A stretch of 64,000 nucleotides of DNA. Source: Pempheris klunzingeri. Its lineage: Eukaryota > Chordata > Actinopteri > Acropomatiformes > Pempheridae. This document shows, piece after piece, positions 26,787 to 38,034 of the stretch. Below the pieces are notes generated by a model. The model was not told the origin of the DNA, searched no databases, and worked only from the letters and a program-made list of their open reading frames with translations. Within the stretch, counting starts at the first letter, position 1, and each line of letters opens with the position of its first letter. The stretch lies in contig NC_092029.1 in assembly GCF_042242105.1 (NCBI RefSeq), forward strand, positions 9,975,885 to 10,039,884, written 5' to 3'. The translations under genes were made by a program, and so were the position numbers.

Positions 26787-28700
26787 GGTACTTTTTAACC
26801 GTCCACACACTTCCCATCAGGCCTCAGCTGTTTTACAGAAGTTTTTAAGTTGTTTCCAACATTCAAAGGATAAGTGAATAAAATTTTAATCTATAAAAAC
26901 TTCTAAAGCGTGTTAAAGTAAATACAACCAAACGTTTTTAAAGTAATAAAATGTAAAATTTAAAAAAGTAAATTAATCGCAGCCCTTAAAGTTTGAAGCG
27001 CATCCCCCCAAAAAATCCCCTCAATTCAAAGGTAAATATCAGCGAACCGCACAATTCGTTCGAAGACAGACAGGAAGGGTAGAAATGTATGGTTTCGCGT
27101 TGGATTTAGATAACGTGGATTAGTGTTTATGTTAACCTCAAAATCTGGCACTGTCACAAATCGGAAATCATTTTAAAGCCAATTCGAAAACAGTAATTCA
27201 TGTAAAAAAAAAAAAAAAAGCTTTCATAAATAAAGGTGAAATTGGCTCGTGTTTATCTAAATTCATTACTTGAAGAACAGAACAGAAGAACTTCAGAGGG
27301 AGCTGCGGTGAAAGCTTTAATATTAGTCAGATGCTTTTTCTTTAATTAAAAAATAATAATTCACACACCTTAGAAGTAAAGGATGACTCCATGTCTTTTT
27401 ATGGCGCTGTTTAACGTTTGTTTAATTTTGGAAAGTATGTTGAAATCCCACCATTATTTATTTGAGTTTAATATCTTAATAACCAAATGAAGTTGTATGA
27501 GTCTACAACTTTAAAAATGGTCGAGAACATATTTATGGATATTTTACAAGATGTAGGAATTTTTAGTGTGAGAAAATATATTCATTATAATTGTGTGGTT
27601 GTAACAGACTTAAAACATGGAATAAAAAAGGTGCAGACGTAAACTATAAACTGATGTTGAACCTTATTCTGGATTTTTATTTAGAATTAAATAAACTTGT
27701 GTCTCATCTTCCTGCAGGTAAATCATGGAAGGCCCTGACTCCCCCTCAGAAGAGGCCCTATGTGGAGGAAGCAGAGAGGCTTCGGGTGCAGCACATGCAG
27801 GACTACCCCAACTACAAGTATCGCCCTCGCCGGAAGAAACAGCTGAAACGCATCTGCAAGCGGGTGGACCCCGGCTTCCTCCTGAGCGGCCTGGCCCCTG
27901 ATCAGAACGCCCTGCCCGACCAGCGAGCCCTCTGCCACCCCCTCGACAAAGACGAGGGCAGCCCTAATGGCATCAGCGGCAGGTTTTCCAGCCCCAGCCC
28001 TGCTCTGCCCAGCGTCAGAAGCTTCAGAGACCCATCCGGCTCCAGCAGCAGCTTCGACACCTACCCCTACGGTCTGCCCACTCCTCCTGAGATGTCTCCC
28101 CTAGATGCCATGGACCACGAGCATGTACCCCCCTCTTATTATTCAACATCTGGTAGCTCCTCCGTCTCCTGCTCCTCCTCAGCCTCTTGTCCAGATGAGC
28201 ACCACCAGAATCAGACACACATGGGCAGCCCGCCCCCTTACCACACTGACTACACTCAGATCCACTGTGGTGGCACACACATAGGTCACATCCCTCACAT
28301 GTCCCAAACCGGCGGCGGTGGACTGATCCCAAGTCCTCCACTGGCTTACTACAGTACCTCATCTTTCCCTCAGATTCACCACGGGCTCCACCAGGGCCAC
28401 CTGGGTCAGCTGTCCCCTCCACCGGAGACACAGGGTCACCTGGAGACTCTGGACCAGCTGAGCCAGGCTGAGCTTCTGGGTGAGGTGGACCGCAACGAGT
28501 TTGACCAGTACCTTAACTCCACAGGGACCGGGTTCCATCACGAGCAGGGCAGTAGCATGACTGTTACAGGACACATCCAGGTGGCGTCTGCCGCCGCCAC
28601 CTCCGCCTCTGCGTGTCCCAGTAGCACCACGGAAACCAGCCTCATTTCCGTGCTTGCGGACGCAACGGCGGCCTACTACAACAACTATGGCATCTCGTAA
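26454..28700 (+). CDS. sox7: SOXF-group HMG-box transcription factor SOX7, 2 coding exons
   Basis: Coding exons 26454-26685 and 27718-28700 join within a Gly codon (G|GT; donor GTGAGA, acceptor CTGCAG) to give 404 residues (human 388). The start is the first ATG of the N-terminus [18 protein letters not shown], in good context (CAGATGG). The HMG box is at about residues 42-120: [20 protein letters not shown], then KSWKAL, ending [12 protein letters not shown]. The intron falls inside the box, as in other SOXF genes. Further SOX7 marks are the [11 protein letters not shown] segment, [13 protein letters not shown], the beta-catenin-binding motif [10 protein letters not shown] (about residues 335-344) and the C-terminus [18 protein letters not shown]. 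Family knowledge: a nuclear activator in endothelial, haematopoietic and endodermal development that also dampens Wnt/beta-catenin signalling. No defects are visible. Confidence 0.97.
26730..26786. repeat. (TTA)n microsatellite in the sox7 intron
   Basis: About 19 uninterrupted TTA/ATT triplets, 45 bp inside the only sox7 intron. Likely to vary in length between individuals. Confidence 0.95.
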
Positions 28701-29437
28701 GCTTGGTTAGAGCACCCATTAAACTTGTGACTGATTAGACACTATAGGGTTTCAATGGGTGAAGACAATTGGGATGATGTTGCACTTTGGTGCTAGTGAG
28801 GGGAAGATTTCTGAGCTCTCATCTGTAATTTCAAATCTTGTATTTGCATCTATAAGCAAGATCATCCCACCATGATTAAAACCTGAACTGATTACTGAGC
28901 AATATGATTGTCTGGAGCCGAGGAAAGAACAAAGGGCAATTGGAGGAATATGAAGAAAGGGAGATGGACAACTCAGGGATGCAGAAACAAAATACTATAG
29001 TATGCCATCTCCAGTTGTCATGAAATTTCTAAACCAGAAGAACAATCGTAAAGACTTGTTGTCCACTTGTAAATGTCACCAGTTACTGTTGCCACTGCAG
29101 CATGTACAGATGCTCTTTAGAAGCTAAATTAAAGTCCTTTGATGTTTCGCATAAATGCTAACTGTAATGCTATTATCAACGCTTTTCATTCGAATGTTTG
29201 TATTATATGTTCTTGCTCTCATTAGTTTGGGAGTCTTACCTCAGTAGTTGTAATTGAATGAGGTTTTAGTTGGACATTTCTTATGCAATTTAACAAACCG
29301 TTGTATAATGAAGAAAAAAGGCGTTTATACTTCTTCTCAAGTACTTAATAATATATAATCATAACCTCTACGATGAAAAATAATAATGGTATCTATAACT
29401 GTATGCTGATTTAGGTTTGTGAAAGACAATTATTTAA

Positions 29438-29443
29438 AATAAA
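29438..29443 (+). promoter_or_regulatory. sox7: Candidate sox7 polyadenylation signal
   Basis: AATAAA in ATTTAAAATAAAGTCAC, 738 nt after the sox7 stop codon, preceded by an AT-rich 3' UTR. Another AATAAA lies near 29642. Confidence 0.45.
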
Positions 29444-29459
29444 GTCACATTTTTATATA

Positions 29460-32400
29460 AAATGCAGTTGCTACTTGGATAATGTGCCCACAAACAACAA
29501 ACCACAACAAAAGAATGACTTTTTATTTTATTATTATTACATAGAAAAACAGGAGATGTTGGTAATAACTGACACACTTAAATGGTATTATGTTCTACTG
29601 CATAGTATACATAGTACCTGATTAATCCAATCAGACTGCTGAATAAAACCATTAAAAGAATATAGGACTCCTGCCTTTCTTACACTACGAGCTTTCAAAC
29701 ATGAATGGGGATAAATGGCGTGTGCTCATTGTCCATCTTTGGATTTAGTGTCACATAGTTTTTTCTTTTACTTTGGGCTCTGTCTAGTTGTTATAACGCA
29801 AGTGGCCCATTCTGACACCCACTCCCTTGCTTGCTTTTTCCGCCCTCCATCACATCACCCTTCTCCATCCGTCTCCTCTCGCTTTCATTTCATCCCGGTT
29901 CAGAGGATTAGTGTAAAACAGGCACAGCCGTCGCCACCCGCCTCCATCTCAACCGTCCTTTGTTTTCCTGGAGTCTTATTCTGGGTGCCATTCTTAGGCA
30001 CTCTGGACCCCCTTACCACCCCCACCCCCTCACCCCATGTTCTATCTTGCTGATGCAGACCTTTCGTAATCTGTGCAAAATAAATAAAAAAATAAATCCC
30101 AGGGCCTCGTTGACTGTTTTACACCCTCCTCATTTTTCTCCCCCCCCCTTCACTCCTCCCCTCACACCCTCTCTGTTCTCTTCAATTTTTCTTTTTCGAT
30201 AAAAGGAATTCAGGGGGCTTTTGACAAATCCTGGAGTCTGGCTGGTCTTCCTGCATTTTTTGGGAACGGTTGAGTCGTGCTTCTTGTAAAGAGGATGTGG
30301 CGGAGGAGCGGTGTTTCCTGACTGATAAGGGAAAAGCCTCTCTCCGTCAGGATGTTTGGGCCTGGCTGGGCCCTGCATTAAAGAGCCAGAGAGAGGGAAG
30401 GGAACCCGCTGTTCAGCAAGCGGGAGGAAACACTGCCGTGCTGATTAGCATCTGACCTACCCGTCTTTACTTACCCACCATTTTTCAGGAGAGGCTTTAT
30501 CGGCCAGGCCTGTCATACCTTGACCACAGACACACCACAAACATCCACATGGTGCACATATGTACCCAAAAATGACCTTTCTCTGTACCCATATTTAACC
30601 ATGATTGTGTGCTTCTGACACACCTTCCTGTGAATGTGATTAAACTGACCAGAATGACAACATTCATCAAATTCCAGTATTTGCAGCTGGCCGATGTTGT
30701 GCTCATTTCTTCGGGGTTAGATCATTACCCTTTGTCCCTGCAGGGGTTCAAAACTCTGCGGAGGGTCCATTTGTGTGCGACCATATTTCGGATGTTGTAG
30801 CCGGACGGGTGGTGCCCCAGGCATACAGGGTGAGAAAGTAGTCTTTGGTGCGGTGTCAGCCCCAGAGTTGTCGGGGTCAGCTCTGGGTGCTGCTGCAGAC
30901 TCCCTTGGCAAAGAAGCCCTGTAATGTCTCAGCAATCATATCCACCACCTCAGGGTAGGACATCGTAACATGGGCAAGGACAAAGACTAAAGCATCAACA
31001 AAGCATCATCACTATTGCCAGACTATTACCAGAGGACTGTACTTGAGCATAAATTGCACAATAAAGCAGTGTCTTCATCAGTAAGATCATATTATTCCCA
31101 TTTCAAATCCAAACAACTCAGAAAACCATTATGGCCTCTATTGAGAATGAGCAGTTCAAATGCAGTTAATGTCACATAAAAAGTAGATCTCATGAGTGTG
31201 AACTTCTCACGAGCTAAGAAAAAACGTGTTGTTTTCAGCTTTGTGAGGATGAATTTTTTCAGATGATCCATTATTTAACTGACAAAGTAGAAGAATTGTA
31301 TCAAACCATGAAGCAAAACCTATCGGGCCTCTGCAGCGATAAAAAAAACAATATTGCATATCTAACCCTTACATTTATAGTAGTTTCCAATGAAAAACTA
31401 CTAAGCTCTGGCCAGTTCACATCTCCTGTGGATAATAAAACATATCTTTGATTAGCGCACTAGAATCCCCTCAGTGAAATACCCAGAGGAGCTCTACAGG
31501 AGTATGTACTGAGAATTGTGGATCCTGTGACTGTGAAGTTTTCGGGAAGTGAGGGCAAAACACTCGACTTGTCAGTTTCAATCCTTTCCTCCCTAGAAGT
31601 TGACTCATCGCCATTGTAACCCTTAGAGTTAATCAGAGAGTTGTGCTGAAAACCTGAGACAGCATTGACTGCTGTTTAAGGTGCAATAAATCAACAAAAC
31701 AGGAAATAAAAAATAATGTGTCAACAAAAATTGGCATGAAATTGTTGTGAGGTGCATAAACTTTGGAATTTATACACACAGGTGCCAGCAGGAATTGTCT
31801 GTAAAACCTTGTCTTCTGTGAGAAGGGAGTGCATAATCTCTTTGATTTGACTAATTGATCCTTCACACATTTGTAGGATCACAAAATTTACAATATTTGT
31901 GAATATAAGGATATAGGCTGAACAAACAAAGAGCCTCCTCTTGTTATTTCTCTCTGATTGCTGACTGGCTGAGGTCCAGTCTCAGGTCAAGCCCGTGGAA
32001 TGAGTCTGTCAGGTAGTCTGTTATGTTTCCTATTTCCTCCTCTGCCGTCATGTCACTTCCCTGGGCAAACAAACAACTGGGCAGTTTAACTCTACAGCAA
32101 CTGTCAAGGTAACAACGTAAGTGTGGACACGGTGCACAGCTTGCACAGCTGTGTAAAGTATTATCCATCTGCTGGGACCGAGGTGAGCAGTGATCACTTT
32201 AAATATCATGTCCTCAGGAGGCACGGAGGAGGCTGACTGTCTGGTTGGTCCAGTGTCCATTGTGTAGCCAGAGATGGAGCGTCCAATCGCGTCACATCTG
32301 GAGATTGACCATTTGTGCCATATGACGTTCTTCGCGTATTAACTGTAGGTCAAGGGGAAGTGGCTGATTTGAACTACATGACTGAGGCGTATCAATGTCT

Positions 32401-34195
32401 GAGACTGAGATGCCCTTTAAACCTACATTCTATAGAAACGCTATGTTATGGTGAGTTTGAATTTTGTATTGCTGCTGCATGAACAAAGCAGCTGCATAAA
32501 TTAGAAGCCATTATTTGCAATTGGAGAAGGCAAAGTTAAGAGATTCTGGGGCAATAATCATGTATTTCCTGTAAAGCCTTGCAAATAGAAAACAACAAAG
32601 CCATTATAACATCCTCATCACAGCAAACGCAATGAACTTTACACCAAATTAAACAACTCTGTGTGACGGATAAAGACACACTTACATCAGTAAATACTAA
32701 ATGTTGTCGGAGTGCATTTCCAGTTGGAGTGTGTTACAGCAGCATAATAACCTGTTTACAATTTGTACTTGGCCCTAAATCTGGCCAAAGGAGGAAAAGA
32801 AGGAAAAAACACACACATCTCACAGCAAGGGATTACGGGTGCAGCTATTCTTCATCTCATTGTGGCTCAACAACAGGCAGAGTGTGGGGTGGCAGGCAGG
32901 CGTGTACGTCGCCGGACGAAGAATGGACCAGACTCGTCGAGGGACAGGTGCCATGTGGCAGAGGATGTGCGGGGACACAGATGGGGACCCCTGGAAAACT
33001 TGGGGGACTGTACGAGCAGCCAAGGGCCTCCCACCCGTACCTGTGCTGTGAATGCTGCAGCTGAACAGGATCCGGCACCTGTTCTAAGCAGATACAGGCG
33101 ACCAGCAAAAGCACAGAGGGAGGCCAGCACATGGCTGCCAACCCAGGGAAGGAGAAGGCTTGATTTCCATTTACCCATAAGCGCGGCCTGATTACCAAAT
33201 CGGCACAGGCTTTACTGCAGAATGTACAAAAAGGATTGAGAAATGTGCTGTCTTCCAAAACTATGTGCATTTCAGTAAACTCCCTACTTTAATAAGAGTT
33301 GTGTATTAGAATGTTTTACTCAAACTAGAAACAACATTGAAAAGTCCAAACTTCTAAAATACTGGCACAGATGTAATATTTTTAAAACCAGTGATGCAAA
33401 ATTGCAGTGCATGTCCTATTTTTACGCCCTGGCCCGCATTGGCCTCTCTCTCTTTCTAATAGCATTCCTTGCATTGGTCTGTGTATGCTGCAGCGCTATC
33501 TGGCTTGTTTTTGACTGCTGCAGATTCTCCCTGGGGTGGTGTAACTCTTCACCTCAATGTGGAGGAGGATGTTCCTATTGTGCTTCCTAATTGCAATGTG
33601 GTTGTTCCATTTAAGAGATAGAACATCCTTATCTGTTCTCTCTGTGATGTTGTATTGTGGGAATAGCTAGAAGAGGTATTACATATTTTGATTCATGTTG
33701 TAATTGATTGTAATTGACAATTATAATGTTTTCATTTTCTGACATGTATATTTAATCGAGGCATGCAGTTAAACTGTAAATTATATGGCTAATTCATGCA
33801 TTGGAGCTTAGAATTCATTTTCTTTTAAGATGCTGCTGTTTTCTCCTTATAAATTCACAGCTGTGAGAAACATCAACTAATACCAAGTCAAAACAGTAAA
33901 AGGGTGAGGGCAACACATCTTTGATCTCACTTTTCCATTTTAGTGGGCCCACATGCTGCCATCGTGGCTTGGGCCTCATCATCCTGCACCAACAGAGTTT
34001 ACTCAGGGTGCATCCTGAAATGCAGACGCACTAATGATTTAGATGAGTGATGTTATAAGTCCAGCAGTATGAGAGAGACCCTTTTAACAACTACTGTGGA
34101 GGATAGACAAAGCAAACCAACAGGGCTGCCCAATGACAGCTTGTGAGAAACACTGAGAACCATAAAGTTTGAAATATTTCGACAAATATCATTCA
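29460..34195. other. Intergenic DNA downstream of sox7
   Basis: No conserved gene was recognised. Pyrimidine-rich stretches occur at about 29800-30190. A GC-richer stretch with overlapping short ORFs on both strands occurs at about 32770-33210; none of these ORFs has a recognisable domain. The mammalian neighbour C8orf74, found between SOX7 and RP1L1 in human, was looked for by eye and not seen. Confidence 0.45.
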
Positions 34196-34198
34196 TAA

Positions 34199-34310
34199 AA
34201 TTAAAGCTGCAAGCAGCGCTGGAGGGCCCTCGCACCTCCGTGCACGTTGTGGCGTGCGGCGGCTCCGTCCTGTTACTGGACGCCGACCATTCCACGCGAT
34301 AAAACAGGGA
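34199..34310 (+). mobile_element. Fragment of a teleost dispersed repeat (AGCTGCAAGCAGC type)
   Basis: It begins AAAGCTGCAAGCAGCGCTGG and continues AGGGCCCTCGCACCTCCGTG, phrases I recognise as one end of a common teleost repeat. The opposite end of what looks like the same family lies at about 39060-39257, so the 34.2-39.3 kb block may be one interrupted copy or two fragments. Confidence 0.5.
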
Positions 34311-35204
34311 TTTTACCGAACAGAACATCAGTGCTTCTCTTCTACAGCTGACTCAATCAGTGAGTTTGTTTATGTCATTGTGTTACTTTGATGCTTTTAA
34401 TGGTTAGTTTGGATCCAAAGAAATATTTATGTAGCACACAACAACACAAACATATTAACCGAATGAGGCAGCAGCAGAGCAGCAGCTTCCTGTGTTCTGT
34501 GTGGTAAAATCCCTGTTTCAGTGAATGTAGTCTGGTGTGTGTGCAGAGAGCGATATAACGGCTGTTTGTGGTTAAACCAAAAGGATCCTCCAGGTCTCTC
34601 TCTGTAGGGATCCTTTCCATGATGCTGTCACACACTTAGAATAACACTCTGAGCCTGTCAGTGGATCAAACAAGCACTTTTAGTGGACCTACTGTGATCA
34701 GGTGCAGTTGGCAGTCGACTGAGGCAAACTGGACCAATTTTTTTTTTTTTTTAAAGTTCCACTTTAATGTCTGACTGAGCTGCAGTGAAACGAGGAAAGC
34801 TTCAGTGTGACTGCAGGATTAGTTGGTTCTGTCATGAGGAAACCAACTGGAGGTTCCTGCAGGGAGACTCTGACCCATGTGACGACGTGACACCTCATCG
34901 CTTCACACCGTCGCATACTAAGAGCAGAAGATGGGCCGCATGTGTCGTACATCCTGATCACACACCTGAACGCAACACAAGCTGATATGTAACGCTGCAG
35001 TAGGAAATATTACATTATAATTCTGGTTGAAATAACCCATTTTGTCACTACAATATTTATTTGAAGGTTTCCTTAAAAAACAAATGTGTCTGAGTGCTGT
35101 TCCCTTTGTGTTTAGATTTTTTTGGCCTGTAAATGCACCAGTGATAATATCTAATTATATGAAAACACACTTTGTCCGTGACTCCTCAATTTAAAAGAAG
35201 AGCT

Positions 35205-35395
35205 GGAGCTGGAGGCAGGACGTGGTTAGCCTAGCTTAGCATAAAGAGTGGAAGCAGGGGGAAACAGCCATCCTGGATCTGTCCAGAGTTCAAAAACACA
35301 CCTGTGAACACCTCTAAAACTCTTAGACGAAAACACGTTGTGTCTGGGTTGAGCTAAATAGCACATTTCTGAAAATGTTGAACTGTTTCTTCATG
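35205..35395. mobile_element. Dispersed teleost repeat, second copy
   Basis: It contains GTTAGCCTAGCTTAGCATAA, GGAAGCAGGGGGAAACAGCC and GATCTGTCCAGAG, largely the reverse complement of the copy at 22981-23185. It also ends with AAAATGTTGAACTGTTTCTT, the same terminal phrase as that copy, in the same direction. The mixed orientation suggests the element has inverted termini. Confidence 0.55.
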
Positions 35396-35638
35396 GTACA
35401 ATTAGACAATTAAATTAAAATTACGTGTTATTTTATTATATGATACATATTATAATATTATAATATTATTTTTATGTGCAACATTAAATCAAATCAGATC
35501 AGCTGATACTCAGTAAACAGTCCTTGATTGTATCCCAGTATGATATGAACAGTAAGACACCAGTCTGAAGAGTTCTGAACGATGCTCTACAGAGGAACAC
35601 CTACACAGGAAATCAATATTTAATTTCTAATTTAAGTT

Positions 35639-35644
35639 TTTATT
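35639..35644 (-). promoter_or_regulatory. Candidate polyadenylation signal of the minus-strand repeat gene
   Basis: AATAAA on the minus strand, about 160 nt past the end of the second reading frame (35802). Confidence 0.35.
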
Positions 35645-35801
35645 TCAAATAATTTCATATTTTTTGTTTGTTTGTTTTTTGTATGTTGGATAAATCGGAG
35701 CACCCGGAGTTTAAACACAGAGGAACAGATCAGATCCTGACAGACGGATCGCTCCCGTCTGCCAGGACATGAAACTGAACCTCCGTGCTGAGTGTCTTGT
35801 T

Positions 35802-37592
35802 TCACGCCTCCTTATTTTTCTGCTTCTTGTTCTTGTACTGGCGGTGGTGTTTCGGTGTTAGAGCTTTCTTGAGGCGCCTCCACAAAGACGGCTGGCCAGT
35901 GACTTGGGCCTCCCCCAGTGGGGCGACCTTATCAGTGACTTGGCCCTCCCCCAGTGGGGCGACCTCGTCAGTGACTTGGCCCTCCCCCCATGGGGCGACC
36001 TCATCAGGGACCTGGGCCTCTTTAAGTGGGAAAACCTCCTTTTTGACTTGGGCCTCCTCCTTTGGGGCGACCTCTTCGGTGACTTGGGCCTCCTCCTTTG
36101 GGGCGACCTCTTCGGTGACTTGGGTCTCCTCCAGTGGGGCGACCTCTTCGGTGACTTGGGCCTCCTCCAGTGGGGCGACCTCCTCTGTGACTTGGGCCTC
36201 CTCCTTTGGGGTGACCTCTTCGGTGACTTGGGCCTCCTCCAGTGGGGCGACCTCCTTGGTAACTTGGGCCTCCTCCTTTGGGGCGACCTCTTCGGTGACT
36301 TGGGCCTCCTCCAGTGGAGCAACCTGGGACTCCTCCGGAGGGGCAACCTCCTCTGCGACAGAAGTGTTCTGTGGTGCATGGAGGTCAGTTGTGATCAAGT
36401 TGTTTACCTTTGAAATGGGTTTTTTTCCAATCTGCTCACACACCTGGAGCATCATTGGGTTTTTGTAGGTATCAACTTGTTTCTGCAGTTCCTGCGTCTT
36501 TAGTTTGAAGACCAACAGTTTAAGAGAGTCTCTTTCGCCTTTCAGCCCTTCTACCAGGCTCAGGACTTTGGTGACTCTCTCATGAAACTCAAGCCTGACT
36601 TCCTCCAGTTCGTTTTGCAGGAGGTCAGCTCTCTGCCTTTCAGCCTGGACTTGATCTGTGAGATCTTTGATCAGGTCGTCTTTGTTGTTGTTCGACCCGT
36701 CCAGGGGCTCGGCTGCGAGGGCTGTGGAGGAGAGACTCTTGATTTCCTGTTTGAGCCTCACCACCTCCTTGTCTAGATCGAACCTCAAGCTCTGCTGCTC
36801 CTTCAGTTTCCACTCTGCTTCTCCACGCAGGTACTAAGAAGTTTGCTGCTCCCTACGTCTCAAACCTCTTTCATAGTGAAGGTCGGCTAGGGCTTTCTGC
36901 AGAAGCCGGTGCAGAGGTGGATCCCTCCCCCAGTAGTATGGAGTTGACTGGGCATCCCACTGGTTTTGAGGTTGCTGGGCATCCCAGTGGTTTTGAGATG
37001 ACTGGCCACCCTGGTGGTATTGAGATGGCTGGCCACCCTGGTGGTATTGAGATGACTGGCCACCCCGGTGGTTTTGAGGTGGCTGGCCACCCCGGTGGTT
37101 TTGAGATGACTGGCCACCCTGGTGGTTTTGAGATGACCGGGAATCCCAGTAGTATTGAGATGACTGGCCACCCTGGTGGTTTCGAGATGACTGGGAATCC
37201 CAGTAGTATTGAGATGACTGGCCACCCCGGTGATTTCGAGATGACCGTGAATCCCAGTAGTACTGAGATGACTGGCCACCCCGGTGGTTTTGAGGTCGGT
37301 TGCCACCCCGGTGGTTTTGAGGTGGCTGGCCGTCCCCGTTGATTTGAGGCGGCTGGCCATCCCCGTTGTTTTGAGGTGGCTCCTCCCTCTGGGTGTTTTC
37401 ATGAGGCTCTCTTGCATCCATCGGAGCAGGAGAGACCTCATTAGACTCCCAATCCATATTTTCGACAGCGCTGCTGCCATCAACAGGTAGTGTAGCTAAT
37501 AACTCCTGATTTTCCTCCTCCAACTCCATGATCTCTCCCCAGGTGAGACCCGCAGGCAGCATTGCCTCGACTGGACTGCTGTTGGCTTTCAT
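35802..37592 (-). CDS. Unrecognised two-part tandem-repeat gene with one in-frame TAG
   Basis: I do not recognise this gene. From the ATG at 37592 the frame runs 252 codons to TAG (36836-36834), then continues in the same frame without another stop for 343 codons to 35802. Part 1 begins MKANSSPVEAMLPAGLTWGE, then holds a Gln/Gly/His/Tyr-rich array of about 9-residue units (QYHQGGQPS type) and ends ALADLHYERGLRRREQQTS. Part 2 starts with a probable coiled coil (KEVVRLKQEIKSL, QAERQRADLLQNELEEVRLE), then at least ten 12-residue acidic repeats (VTEEVAPKEEAQ type) and a basic tail KNKKQKNK. A minus-strand TATA box and an AATAAA flank it. No good splice sites remove the TAG. It is either a recently broken gene, a read-through gene, or has an error at the TAG. 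The first ATG in part 2 is about 165 codons in, so part 2 is unlikely to be translated alone. Confidence 0.5.
36020..36340 (-). repeat. 36-bp coding minisatellite (VTEEVAPxEEAQ)
   Basis: Tandem 36-bp units in the second half of the minus-strand repeat gene, alternating between a Lys-Glu and a Leu-Glu form (APKEEAQ/APLEEAQ). Diverged units flank it on both sides. It also yields spurious open frames on the plus strand. Confidence 0.85.
36940..37370 (-). repeat. 27-bp-type coding minisatellite (GGQSSQ/NHRGG)
   Basis: Tandem units of about 27 bp, some expanded, encode (Q)NHRGGQPPQ, QYHQGGQSS and YYWDSRSSR variants in the first half of the minus-strand repeat gene. On the plus strand it appears as GAGATGACTGGCCACCCTGG repeats. 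Confidence 0.85.
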
Positions 37593-37737
37593 TGATCTTC
37601 TTAATGGAACCAATCGCAGTTGTAACGGGTTTTCAATGGTTGTTGAAGTGTTCTTCGAACGGTGGTGTGTCTCGGATGTGTGGTGAACGTGTATCTCTCT
37701 CTGTCTATCTCCCTCGGCTCAGTTTGGGTTCCGTCTC

Positions 37738-37745
37738 TATTTATA
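37738..37745 (-). promoter_or_regulatory. Candidate TATA box of the minus-strand repeat gene
   Basis: TATAAATA on the minus strand (context ATCGATATAAATAGAG), about 146 bp upstream of the ATG at 37592. The spacing fits a single-exon gene with a 5' UTR of about 120 nt. Confidence 0.45.
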
Positions 37746-37920
37746 TCGATTCAACATTCTGGAAGCCTCTGAGGTCATCAGTGACACCCTCAGCCAACAT
37801 TCTGGTTACTTACAAACTTGTTTTTGTTTGAAAAATAGTTTTTCCAGTATTGTTCATCACATAGAAATATCTCAAGACAAGATATCTCAAGATATCTTGT
37901 GTATATCTGTTTATATTGTT

Positions 37921-37987
37921 GCTGCTGTAACAAGAAAATTTCCCCCTATGGGGGATAAAATAAAGAAGTCTAAGTCTAAGTCTAAGT
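37921..37987 (+). mobile_element. LINE-like 3' tail with (TCTAAG)n end
   Basis: GCTGCTGTAACAAGAAAATT, then TTTCCCCCTATGGGGGATAA, AATAAAG and three TCTAAG units. This matches the short 3' tails I know from teleost non-LTR retrotransposons. Only the tail is present; no reverse transcriptase is seen nearby. Confidence 0.5.
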
Positions 37988-38034
37988 ATATGTCAATGGT
38001 TGCAGGAGTCCTTTAGGAGTTTCTGAGAGCTCTG

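Noticed and set aside
36786-36836. An intron removing the TAG in the minus-strand repeat gene
   Set aside because: The only GT/AG pairs close to the stop would make an intron of about 30 nt without a pyrimidine tract, too short for a vertebrate intron. The frame is already continuous on both sides.
35785-37342. Plus-strand open frames with GATSSVTWASS- and MTGHPGGFE-type repeats
   Set aside because: They are shadows of the minus-strand 36-bp and 27-bp coding minisatellites. The minus frames have a TATA box, ATG, coiled coil and poly(A) signal; the plus frames have none of these.
36900-37370. Regularly spaced direct repeats resembling a CRISPR array
   Set aside because: Units are contiguous and in frame, with no constant repeat/unique spacer structure, and the DNA is vertebrate. 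The rp1l1 array fails for the same reason.
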